Assembly: GCA_031399315.1 (NCBI GenBank)
Contig: JANNOS010000064.1
Coordinates: forward strand, 1-9,682
DNA length: 9,682 nucleotides
Direction of reading: 5' to 3'
Source: Methylotenera_A sp031399315
Lineage (GTDB): Bacteria > Pseudomonadota > Gammaproteobacteria > Burkholderiales > Methylophilaceae
Shown: positions 1 to 6,523 of the stretch, one piece after another
How positions within the stretch are numbered: position 1 is the first letter of the stretch
Layout: every line of letters starts with the position of its first letter
The notes under the pieces: generated by a model
The model's input: the letters and a program-made list of their open reading frames with translations, nothing else
What the model was told of the DNA's origin: nothing
Databases searched by the model: none
Position numbers and translations under genes: made by a program

Positions 1-240
1 GGTGATTTATTGTTCGAGTTTACATTACCTTTGGTTGGTCTGGAGGTGAAAATCGAAGAACCTGATAGCAGTAATTATGTTGAAGGTCTGTATACAGCGG
101 TATACGAATTGAATGCACAAAATTTTCTGGACTGGTCGGAAAGTGAAATCAAAAATGCCAAAGCATGGAGTAAAGTAACTACCGACTTGCTTCAATCTGG
201 CCAGCTGACGGCAGAACTAAAGGGGTCAGCATCGAACTAA
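1..240 (+). CDS. 3' end of an unrecognised protein gene, 5' end outside the window
   Basis: The frame is open from base 1 with no start required, so this is the last 79 codons of a gene that begins upstream. A TTG at 10 is not needed as a start. I do not recognise the family. The visible part is mildly acidic, with no membrane segment, and looks like a mixed soluble domain (motif LPLVGLEVKIEEPD near the left edge). The last eight or so residues (ELKGSASN) are encoded by the first copy of the 20-bp repeat at 214-256, and the stop codon TAA (238-240) lies in the second copy. The native C-terminus was therefore probably altered when the repeat or the transposase unit arrived. That it is coding is fairly likely; its function is unknown. 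Confidence 0.5.
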   Translation, partial: GDLLFEFTLPLVGLEVKIEEPDSSNYVEGLYTAVYELNAQNFLDWSESEIKNAKAWSKVTTDLLQSGQLTAELKGSASN

Positions 241-256
241 AGGGGTCAGCATCGAA
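214..256. repeat. 20-bp tandem direct repeat at the left side of the transposase gene
   Basis: The unit GAACTAAAGGGGTCAGCATC occurs at 214-233 and again, identical, at 234-253, followed by the first three bases of a third unit. The core AAAGGGGTCAG resembles short motifs often seen beside IS200-like/REP-associated transposase genes, such as the one starting 36 bp downstream. I infer that it belongs to the mobile unit as an end or recognition sequence. No further copy of AGGGGTCA or its complement was found elsewhere in the window. Confidence 0.8.
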
Positions 257-291
257 TTGTTTTCTCTCAGCAAATCATTATTCACTAAGCC

Positions 292-1023
292 ATGTCACGC
301 CGCCCACGCATTAAGCTAGCTGGTGTTCCTCAGCATATCGTTCAACGCGGTGTGAACCGAGAACCCTGTTTTTTTGCTGATGAGGATTATCACAGTTATC
401 TGCATTGGCTTAAAAAGGCTGCTGATGACTGGCACTGTACTATTCATGCCTATGTGCTGATGACCAACCATGTGCATTTGCTGGTCACGCCTCAAACAAC
501 TGATGGCATTGCCAAGCTCATGCAATCAGTTGGGCGTCGCTATGTGCAATACATCAACCACAGTTATAAACGCACTGGCACACTATGGGAAGGCCGCTAC
601 AAATCCAGTGTTATTCAAGCTGAAACTTACCTGCTGGCTTGTATGCGTTATATAGAGCTTAACCCTGTACGCGCCAATATGATGCAAGACCCTAGCCAAT
701 ACCCATGGTCAAGCTATCGACACAATGCGCTTAATCAGTCGAATAACATCATCACCCCGCATTCCCTTTACCTAAGCCTAGCGCAAGATGCAGAAAGCAG
801 GCAAGAGGTTTATAGAAATTTGTTTCGCAGTGAGTTAGATGAAGACGCAATTAAAGATATTCGCCTTGCATTAACGCAAAGCCAACCATTAGGAAGCAAA
901 AAGTTTAGTGAGGAAATATGCGCCGCGCTGGGTATACGCCACACCCAACCTAGGCGTGGCCGACCGAGCAACATTAATGAAAAAATTACAGTAACAGAAA
1001 ACCAAGCTGGATTTGGGTTTTAA
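292..1023 (+). CDS. IS200-like / REP-associated tyrosine transposase (RAYT, Y1_Tnp)
   Basis: This 243-residue protein belongs to the Y1 HUH single-strand transposase superfamily. The N-terminus (RRPRIKLAGVPQHIVQRGVNR, residues 3-23) is typical of REP-associated transposases. The HUH metal-binding motif is visible as NHVH (H60 and H62), followed by LL. The likely nucleophile is Y84 or Y87 in the GRRYVQYIN helix. LWEGRYKSS and YIELNPVRANM (about residues 99-130) are family hallmarks. The basic RRGRPS segment near residue 223 is typical of the C-terminal tail. The reading frame is intact, so the enzyme may be active. Such proteins nick and join single-stranded DNA at hairpin-flanked sites and are often domesticated to mobilise REP repeats. 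The 20-bp tandem repeat lies directly upstream. No matching right-end repeat was seen downstream. Confidence 0.93.
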   Translation: MSRRPRIKLAGVPQHIVQRGVNREPCFFADEDYHSYLHWLKKAADDWHCTIHAYVLMTNHVHLLVTPQTTDGIAKLMQSVGRRYVQYINHSYKRTGTLWEGRYKSSVIQAETYLLACMRYIELNPVRANMMQDPSQYPWSSYRHNALNQSNNIITPHSLYLSLAQDAESRQEVYRNLFRSELDEDAIKDIRLALTQSQPLGSKKFSEEICAALGIRHTQPRRGRPSNINEKITVTENQAGFGF

Positions 1024-1069
1024 TCACTTTATGGTTTCTAAACTTTTTTAACGCTTTTAATAAACCACC

Positions 1070-1096
1070 AATTTGCAAAACAAACAGATGCAAATT
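1070..1096. repeat. Inverted repeat between the transposase gene and fhcB
   Basis: AATTTGCA (1070-1077) and TGCAAATT (1089-1096) are perfect inverted 8-bp arms separated by 11 bases. The arms are too AT-rich and too widely spaced for a strong terminator, and no T-run follows. The two half-sites are about two helical turns apart centre to centre, which would suit a dimeric regulator. Whether it serves fhcB or is a remnant of the transposase unit is not decidable here. Confidence 0.4.
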
Positions 1097-1150
1097 TCTC
1101 TAAACCAAGAATTAGAGCCAATTTATATAGTTAATAAAACAAATCAATAT

Positions 1151-1172
1151 GAGATAAGCTAGTTACTATCTC
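1151..1172. repeat. Short dyad upstream of the fhcB promoter
   Basis: GAGATA (1151-1156) and TATCTC (1167-1172) are perfect inverted arms separated by 10 bases, about 24 bp upstream of the predicted -35 box of fhcB. The position is suitable for an activator or repressor site. Six-base arms arise easily by chance in AT-rich DNA, so confidence is low. Confidence 0.3.
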
Positions 1173-1195
1173 TCTATAAACTAAACAAATTTACA

Positions 1196-1224
1196 TTGAC
1201 CATACAACTCTATGGCAGAATAAT
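1196..1224 (+). promoter_or_regulatory. Candidate sigma-70 promoter for the fhc operon, possibly leaderless
   Basis: TTGACC (1196-1201, five of six consensus bases) is followed after 17 bases by AATAAT (1219-1224, five of six). Transcription would be expected about seven bases further on, at or next to the A of the fhcB start codon at 1231. No Shine-Dalgarno sequence is visible in the bases before that ATG, which agrees with a leaderless mRNA. This rests on motif matching alone. Confidence 0.45.
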
Positions 1225-1230
1225 ATCAGC

Positions 1231-2481
1231 ATGAATAATTCAGACACATTGCAAGCAATAAACGCCACCTGCCCCGCTTGTGGCTTGCTTTGTGACGATA
1301 TCGTACTTGAGCGTAAAAATAATCAAATTAGCATCAACAATGCAAAAGACTGCGTTAAGAGTATTGCGTTTTTTGAGCAACAATCCGCTGAAGCCACACC
1401 GCTTATCGCTGGCAAACCAGCCACTTTAGCGCAGGCTGTTGCAAAGGTAGCGGAGATTTTAAAGCAAGCCAAACAACCCTTATTCAGTGGCTTGAGCACC
1501 GATGTAACGGGCTTTAGAGCGGTATTTAATTTAGCGCAAAAAACCAATGGTCACCTAACGCATACTAATGCGGCAAGCTCACAACGCAATTTAAACGTGT
1601 TGCAAAGCACAGGCTGGCAAACCACCACAATGACCGAAGTTAAAAACCGTGCCGATGTCATTGTGTGCATCGGCACCGATGTGGTTTCGCACAACCCACG
1701 CTTTTTTGAGCGTGTAGTGTGGCCAAAAGACGCAATGTTTGTAGATAGTCAAACGCGCGAAGTGATTTATATTGGCGAAAATTTAGATACCAAAGCAGGG
1801 TTTTCGCCAAAAGGCAATACTCAATCAAAGCGCCCGTACCTATTGGCTTGCAGGGCAGATGATTTACCAGCCGTGACAGGCGCTTTACGCGCTTTGGTGC
1901 TAGGCAAGCCGCTGAACACGCCCAATATCGGCGACATTAGCTTGGGCGATTTAAGCGCGCTTGCTGATAAGCTGAAACAAGCGAAATACGCTGTGTTGAT
2001 TTGGATTGCGAAAGATTTAGATTTTCCTTATGCTGAGTTGACCATACAAAACATCACTCAAACCGTTGCGGCACTCAATGAAAAGACGCGTGCAGCTGGC
2101 CTGCCACTTGGTGGTAGCGATGGTGATACCACGGTAACTTACGCCAACACTTGGTTAAGTGGACTCACGCTGAATGACAAACCGATGACACACGATGCCG
2201 TGATGTGGGTAAATAGTTTCAGCCCAAACAAACATGCGCCTGAAACTAATATGCCTTTGATTGTATTAGGCAATAGTAATATTGCGTTTGAAATTGGTGC
2301 AAAAGTACCCGATGTATTCATCCCCATTGCCACACCTGGCTTAGATTGTAGTGGCACGCTATTTCGTGTGGATTCATCCGTCGTATTGCCGCTTAAAAAA
2401 GTGCGTGAGAATAACTTGCCGACCTTGGCGCAAGTCATTAGCCAAATTGAGGCCGCACTTTTGGATAACAACTTGGCATGA
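1231..2481 (+). CDS. fhcB: Formyltransferase/hydrolase complex subunit B (FwdB/FmdB-like)
   Basis: This 416-residue protein is homologous to the B subunit of archaeal formylmethanofuran dehydrogenase. In methylotrophic bacteria it is a structural subunit of the Fhc complex, which releases formate from formyl-H4MPT by way of methylofuran and acts as a hydrolase rather than a redox enzyme. The N-terminus carries CPACGLLCDDI (C14, C17, C21), with a further Cys at 41, in the pattern of the ferredoxin-like cluster site of the molybdopterin oxidoreductase superfamily. GTDVVSHNPRFFERVVWP and the C-terminal IPIATPGLDCSGTLFRVD are recognisable family segments. The operon order and the ATGA overlap with fhcA support the call. 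There is no alternative Met near the N-terminus and no clear ribosome binding site, so translation may be leaderless. Confidence 0.93.
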   Translation: MNNSDTLQAINATCPACGLLCDDIVLERKNNQISINNAKDCVKSIAFFEQQSAEATPLIAGKPATLAQAVAKVAEILKQAKQPLFSGLSTDVTGFRAVFNLAQKTNGHLTHTNAASSQRNLNVLQSTGWQTTTMTEVKNRADVIVCIGTDVVSHNPRFFERVVWPKDAMFVDSQTREVIYIGENLDTKAGFSPKGNTQSKRPYLLACRADDLPAVTGALRALVLGKPLNTPNIGDISLGDLSALADKLKQAKYAVLIWIAKDLDFPYAELTIQNITQTVAALNEKTRAAGLPLGGSDGDTTVTYANTWLSGLTLNDKPMTHDAVMWVNSFSPNKHAPETNMPLIVLGNSNIAFEIGAKVPDVFIPIATPGLDCSGTLFRVDSSVVLPLKKVRENNLPTLAQVISQIEAALLDNNLA

Positions 2482-4211
2482 TTACTTTACTTAAAAACGG
2501 CAAACTTTACGATCCCGCGCACGGCAAAGATGGCCAAGGTTTAGATGGAGTCGTACAAGATATTTACATTCGCGATGGGCGCATTATCGCAAAGCCATCA
2601 AGTAACGAAAAAATCAATCAAACCTATGATTTAACAGGTAAAGTTGTGATGGCTGGAGCGATTGATATGCACAGTCACATTGGCGGCGGCAAAGTAAATA
2701 TCGCACGCATGATGTTGCCAGAGTTTCAAATTAAACAGCTTCAAGAGACAAAAAAATATAGCGAACCTGAAGCGCATATCTGCACGCCAAATTGTTCTCA
2801 CAATGCAACCCCGAGCACGACTGATGCGGGCTTTAGATACATTGAGATGGGTTATACCGCCGCATTTGAACCTGCCATTTTGCCGATTAACGCCCGCCAA
2901 GCGCATTTAGAAATGGGTGACACGCCCATGATAGATAAAGGCGGCTACGCCATGCTGGGCAATGACGATTACTTTTTGCGGCTGCTAGCGAGTAAAGCAG
3001 ACCAAAAGCGCATCAATGACTATGTGGCCTGGACGCTCGCCGCCACACAAGCTATTGGTATTAAAGTGGTGAATCCGGGCGGCATTAATGCGTTTAAATT
3101 TAATCAGCGCAAGCTCGATTTAGATGAAAATAATAGCCACTACCAAGTCACTCCACGGGAAATATTAAAGTCTTTAAGTACCGCAGTGCATCAGCTTGGC
3201 ATCGCCAAACCGCTACACGTGCATTGTAACAACTTAGGCGCGGCTGGTAACTTTCAAACTACTTTAGATACCATGGGCGCGTCAGAGGGCATCCCGATGC
3301 ATCTCACGCATATTCAGTTTCACAGTTATGGCACAGAAGGTGCTAAGAAATTTTCTTCTGCCGCCGCGCAAATCTCTGAAGCCCTCAATAAAAACAAACA
3401 CATCACCGCCGATGTTGGGCAGATTCTATTTGGTCAAACCGTGACCGCCTCTGGCGACAACATGGTGCAGTTTTTAAATGCCAAACATGCCAATCCTAAA
3501 AAATCGGTGATTATGGATATTGAATGCGATGCGGGTTGTGGCGTAGTGCCGTTTAAATATAAAGATAAAAACTATGTAAACGCCTTGCAATGGGCGATTG
3601 GGCTGGAGATCTTTTTATCGACCGAAGACCCGTGGCGCATCTTTTTAACCACTGACCACCCCAATGGTGCGCCATTTACCAGTTACCCGCATCTCATTCG
3701 TTTACTCATGGATAAAAGCTTTAGAAACGAAGCGTTTGCAAAATTGAATTTAGACGCGCAAGCCATGAGCAACTTAACATCACTCAACCGTGAATATAGT
3801 TTGTATGAAATCGCCATTATGACGCGCGCAGGTGCGGCTAAATTGATTGGCCTAAATGACCGCGGCCATTTAGGCGTAGGCGCTGGCGCGGACATTACCG
3901 TGTACACCGACCAAGCTGATCGTGAGGCGATGTTTGCAAAACCCGACTACGTGTTTAAAAATGGTGAACTGGTGGTAAAAGATGGCAAAGTCGTTAAAGT
4001 GGTATGGGGCGCAACACACACTGCAAAACCTGCATTTGATATTGGCGTGGAAAAAGACCTCAAAACGTATTTTGATAAATACCATACCATTCAAATGGAT
4101 AACTTTAAAATAGCGAATGATGAAATAGTTGAAGATGGGCGTGGTAGCATTATTGTGCACAATCCACATACTGAAACTGGTAGCAAACCCACACAAGGAA
4201 AGCAATCATGA
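2478..4211 (+). CDS. fhcA: Formyltransferase/hydrolase complex subunit A, formyl-methylofuran hydrolase
   Basis: This 577-residue amidohydrolase-superfamily protein is the subunit expected to hydrolyse formyl-methylofuran to formate and free cofactor. It begins with a composite urease-like N-terminal strand region, then the metal motif DMHSH (H65, H67). K196 in GIKVVNPGG is a candidate for the carboxylated bridging lysine. Further ligand candidates are HVHCNN (H247, H249), LTHIQFH (H278, H282) and TTDHPNG with D393, the usual catalytic Asp position. Its length and motif order match FwdA/FhcA. The start ATG overlaps the fhcB stop (ATGA, 2478-2481), and the end overlaps the next gene in the same way. 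This indicates translational coupling and stoichiometric production. All active-site motifs appear intact. Confidence 0.96.
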   Translation: MITLLKNGKLYDPAHGKDGQGLDGVVQDIYIRDGRIIAKPSSNEKINQTYDLTGKVVMAGAIDMHSHIGGGKVNIARMMLPEFQIKQLQETKKYSEPEAHICTPNCSHNATPSTTDAGFRYIEMGYTAAFEPAILPINARQAHLEMGDTPMIDKGGYAMLGNDDYFLRLLASKADQKRINDYVAWTLAATQAIGIKVVNPGGINAFKFNQRKLDLDENNSHYQVTPREILKSLSTAVHQLGIAKPLHVHCNNLGAAGNFQTTLDTMGASEGIPMHLTHIQFHSYGTEGAKKFSSAAAQISEALNKNKHITADVGQILFGQTVTASGDNMVQFLNAKHANPKKSVIMDIECDAGCGVVPFKYKDKNYVNALQWAIGLEIFLSTEDPWRIFLTTDHPNGAPFTSYPHLIRLLMDKSFRNEAFAKLNLDAQAMSNLTSLNREYSLYEIAIMTRAGAAKLIGLNDRGHLGVGAGADITVYTDQADREAMFAKPDYVFKNGELVVKDGKVVKVVWGATHTAKPAFDIGVEKDLKTYFDKYHTIQMDNFKIANDEIVEDGRGSIIVHNPHTETGSKPTQGKQS

Positions 4212-4867
4212 GCATCCATTACAGCAAGCAACATCGCGCATTACAAGCCCAATTTGGCACCACCAAAATGGCAGACCGTATTGCAGAATTGGCCAGCCAT
4301 AACGAATTTAATGACGATGCTAAAGGCTTTATTGAGCATTCAGAAATGTTCTTTTTAACCACCATTAATGACAAAGGTCAGCCAACGGTTTCATACAAAG
4401 GTGGTGATATGGGCTTTGTTAAAGTGATGGATAACAACACTTTGATATTCCCTAGTTACGATGGCAACGGTATGTTTTTAAGCATGGGCAATATCAACGG
4501 CAACCCACAGATTGGTATGTTGTTTATCTCTTTCCAAACACCACATCGCGTTCGCGTGCAAGGCACAGCGACGATTTCACAAGACGCAGCCTTACTAACG
4601 CATTATAAAGAAGCCGAATTTGTGGTGACTGTGACACTTTCTGAACTATGGCAAAACTGCCCGCGCTATATTCCTAAAATGGAAAAAGTACGTGATTCAC
4701 GCTATGTGCCACGTGCCGATTGCGAAACACCGTTGGCTGAATGGAAGCGCGTAGATTTGTTACAAGACGTATTACCAGCAGCCGATTTAGCCAAAGCACA
4801 AGCAAAAGGTACCATTGAAATTGGTGAGTGGATTGCAAAAATACAATCTGGGGCACCAGATGCTTAA
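4208..4867 (+). CDS. Pyridoxamine 5'-phosphate oxidase-related FMN-binding split-barrel protein within the fhc operon
   Basis: This 219-residue protein has the fold signature of flavin-binding proteins related to pyridoxamine phosphate oxidase. A helical N-terminus (about residues 7-45) leads into SEMFFLTTINDKGQPTVS (45-62), GDMGF (66-70) and the LIFPSYDGNGMF strand-loop, and continues to FQTPHRVRVQGTA. The C-terminal half has ELWQNCPRYIPK (Cys at 151), a feature of the predicted flavin-nucleotide-binding subgroup. True PdxH is ruled out in practice, because genes of this subgroup are distinct and usually unassigned. The start overlaps the fhcA stop (ATGA), and a good ribosome binding site, AAGGAAAG, lies at 4195-4202. 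fhcD follows after 11 bases. Its placement inside a dedicated H4MPT/methylofuran operon suggests, without proof, a role in cofactor handling or in assembly of the Fhc complex. The substrate is unknown. Confidence 0.85.
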   Translation: MSIHYSKQHRALQAQFGTTKMADRIAELASHNEFNDDAKGFIEHSEMFFLTTINDKGQPTVSYKGGDMGFVKVMDNNTLIFPSYDGNGMFLSMGNINGNPQIGMLFISFQTPHRVRVQGTATISQDAALLTHYKEAEFVVTVTLSELWQNCPRYIPKMEKVRDSRYVPRADCETPLAEWKRVDLLQDVLPAADLAKAQAKGTIEIGEWIAKIQSGAPDA

Positions 4868-4878
4868 GAGTGCGCTTA

Positions 4879-5805
4879 ATGCAAATTAACGGCATACAAA
4901 TTGACGACACCTACGCCGAAGCATTTAACATGCGCGGCACACGGGTGATTATTACCGCACAAAATCATAAGTGGGCGTACCACGCCGCCAACGCCATGAC
5001 AGGCTTTGCCACCAGTGTGATTGGTTGCGGGGTTGAGGCTGGCATAGAGCGCGAATTAGTGGCGGACGAAACCCCAGACGGCAGGCCAGGTGTGGCTATT
5101 TTAATGTTTGCCATGGGTAGCAAAGTGCTCATGCAACAGCTAGAAACGCGCATGGGGCAATGCATTCTCACTTGCCCCACCGCAGCGGCATTTTCTGGCG
5201 TTGCTTCCGAAGACATGATTAGCCTAGGTAAGCATTTACGCTATTTTGGTGATGGTTTTCAAACTTCAAAGCTAATATCAGGCAAAAGATACTGGCGCAT
5301 CCCCGTGATGGATGGTGAGTTTTTAACCCAAGAAACCACTGGTATGGTGCGCGCCATAGGCGGTGGTAATTTTTTAATACTCGCCACCAGCCAAGCTTTA
5401 GCTTTAAACGCGGCAGAAACCGCGATAGAAGCCATGAAAAAAGTGCCTAATGTGATTATGCCTTTCCCTGGCGGCGTGGTGCGTAGCGGCTCAAAAGTCG
5501 GCAGCAAATATAAAACCATGTTTGCTTCAACTAACGACGCCTTTTGCCCCACTTTAAAAGGCCTCACCAAAACCGAGCTTTCACCCGAAATTGAAAGCGT
5601 GATGGAAATTGTAATTGATGGCTTAACGTTTGAAGATATTGCGCTTTCGATGAAGGTTGGCATTCAGGCCATTTGTGCTCTAAATAAAAACGGAAAAAGC
5701 GGCGTAAAGCGCATTTCTGCTGGCAATTACGGTGGTAAATTAGGCCCGCATTTGTTTAAACTGCATGAGATTTTGGGTGAAACTATAGGTAAAAACACAG
5801 CATGA
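4879..5805 (+). CDS. fhcD: Formyltransferase/hydrolase complex subunit D, formylmethanofuran:H4MPT formyltransferase
   Basis: This 308-residue Ftr-family protein transfers the formyl group between H4MPT and methylofuran, the first step of the Fhc reaction. The N-terminal INGIQIDDTYAEAFNM and the ITAQNHKWAYHAANAMTGF stretch are typical of Ftr. So is PFPGGVVRSGSKVGSKYKT at about residues 195-213, followed by NDAFCPTLKG. I chose ATG 4879 because the conserved N-terminus begins there and AAGAG lies eight bases upstream. The frame is open back to 4828, but those 17 codons overlap the previous gene and look nothing like the family. The gene lies 11 bases after the flavin-protein gene and overlaps fhcC by ATGA (5802-5805). 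Confidence 0.96.
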   Translation: MQINGIQIDDTYAEAFNMRGTRVIITAQNHKWAYHAANAMTGFATSVIGCGVEAGIERELVADETPDGRPGVAILMFAMGSKVLMQQLETRMGQCILTCPTAAAFSGVASEDMISLGKHLRYFGDGFQTSKLISGKRYWRIPVMDGEFLTQETTGMVRAIGGGNFLILATSQALALNAAETAIEAMKKVPNVIMPFPGGVVRSGSKVGSKYKTMFASTNDAFCPTLKGLTKTELSPEIESVMEIVIDGLTFEDIALSMKVGIQAICALNKNGKSGVKRISAGNYGGKLGPHLFKLHEILGETIGKNTA

Positions 5806-6464
5806 CCGCACTTACTTTTACACTTAAATCAGGGTTAAGCAATCAAGTAGATTGCCGCCAGTTAACGCCTAATTTATTAGCTAGTTTATCGGTAGCCGAA
5901 ATCAACAATCTAAGCTTTGGTGCGCAAAAAGTATCTGATTTATTTGAAGTTTCTGGTACTGATATTGAAAATATTGTGTTCAAAAACAGCTCATCGAAAC
6001 TGGATTATATCGGCTACAAAATGTCGCGCGGCAGCATCACCATACAAGGTGATGCAGGCAACTTTTTAGGCGCAAGCTTGCAAAAAGGCATCATTATTTG
6101 CCAAGGTAACGCAGGCGACCGTGTGGGCGACCAAATGCGCCGCGGTTTAATCCTAATTGATGGCAACGCAGGTGATTATGTCGCCTGCCGCATGATTGCT
6201 GGCACCATTGGCATCTATGGTAAAGTGGGCAATTACATCGGCTTTAATATGAAACGCGGCACGCTACTGCTCACGCAAAAACCACAGTTACACGCAACCA
6301 TGCAAGATTGCGGCACACACACTTTGCCCTTTTTGGCCTTGCTATTTGCCTCGTTTAAACCGCTTGCTTCGGCATTTAATAAGGTGAAAACCCAGCGCGT
6401 ACAACGCTTTGGCGGCGATTTAGCTTGTGGCGGCAACGGCGAAATTTTATTATTGTTGACTTAA
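5802..6464 (+). CDS. fhcC: Formyltransferase/hydrolase complex subunit C (FwdC-like beta-helix)
   Basis: This 220-residue protein is homologous to FwdC and to the C-terminal alpha domain of glutamate synthase. It shows a right-handed beta-helix with an exact 19-residue period: glycines at 77, 96, 115, 134 and 153 each follow a (K/R)x(S/R/A)G pattern, with G(D/N)AG turns at 83-86, 102-105 and 121-124. In the Fhc complex this subunit is structural and holds FhcA and FhcB together. The start overlaps the fhcD stop (ATGA). It is the last gene of the operon, and its TAA lies inside a perfect 16-bp palindrome. No strong terminator follows, so read-through into trhO is possible. Confidence 0.94.
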   Translation: MTALTFTLKSGLSNQVDCRQLTPNLLASLSVAEINNLSFGAQKVSDLFEVSGTDIENIVFKNSSSKLDYIGYKMSRGSITIQGDAGNFLGASLQKGIIICQGNAGDRVGDQMRRGLILIDGNAGDYVACRMIAGTIGIYGKVGNYIGFNMKRGTLLLTQKPQLHATMQDCGTHTLPFLALLFASFKPLASAFNKVKTQRVQRFGGDLACGGNGEILLLLT

Positions 6465-6470
6465 GTCAAC
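6455..6470. promoter_or_regulatory. Perfect 16-bp palindrome across the fhcC stop codon
   Basis: GTTGACTTAAGTCAAC is identical to its reverse complement over all 16 bases and contains the fhcC stop (6462-6464). It could be an operator for a dimeric regulator acting on trhO, or form a short hairpin with a TTAA loop that stabilises the fhc mRNA end. No T-run follows, so it is not a classical rho-independent terminator. Confidence 0.45.
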
Positions 6471-6487
6471 TTCCAAAAAACCACCTC

Positions 6488-6496
6488 TGCTAAAAT
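6488..6496 (+). promoter_or_regulatory. Candidate extended -10 promoter element for trhO
   Basis: TGCTAAAAT combines an extended -10 TGN with TAAAAT (five of six consensus bases at 6491-6496). No good -35 hexamer is seen at the usual distance. Transcription would start near 6503, leaving a leader of about 20 bases before the trhO ATG at 6524, which has only a weak purine-rich ribosome binding site. Confidence 0.35.
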
Positions 6497-6523
6497 AGCG
6501 CTTTTATTTTTAATGCAAAAGTT

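Noticed and set aside
1024..1069. Terminator for the transposase gene, suggested by the T-rich stretch after its stop
   Set aside because: No GC-bearing stem precedes the T-run at about 1043-1049.
2139..2471. Minus-strand open frame of 110 codons within fhcB
   Set aside because: It lies fully antisense to a well-supported gene, has no family signature, and is explained by the codon pattern of fhcB. The same applies to the antisense frames in fhcA, fhcD, fhcC and trhO.
4828..4878. Longer start for fhcD, 17 codons upstream
   Set aside because: The added codons overlap the preceding gene and do not resemble the Ftr N-terminus. ATG 4879 has AAGAG upstream and begins the conserved INGIQIDD segment.
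5259..5663. Minus-strand open frame of 134 codons within fhcD
   Set aside because: It is antisense to fhcD with low-complexity composition (Ser/Ile/Val rich). There is no ribosome binding site or recognisable motif.
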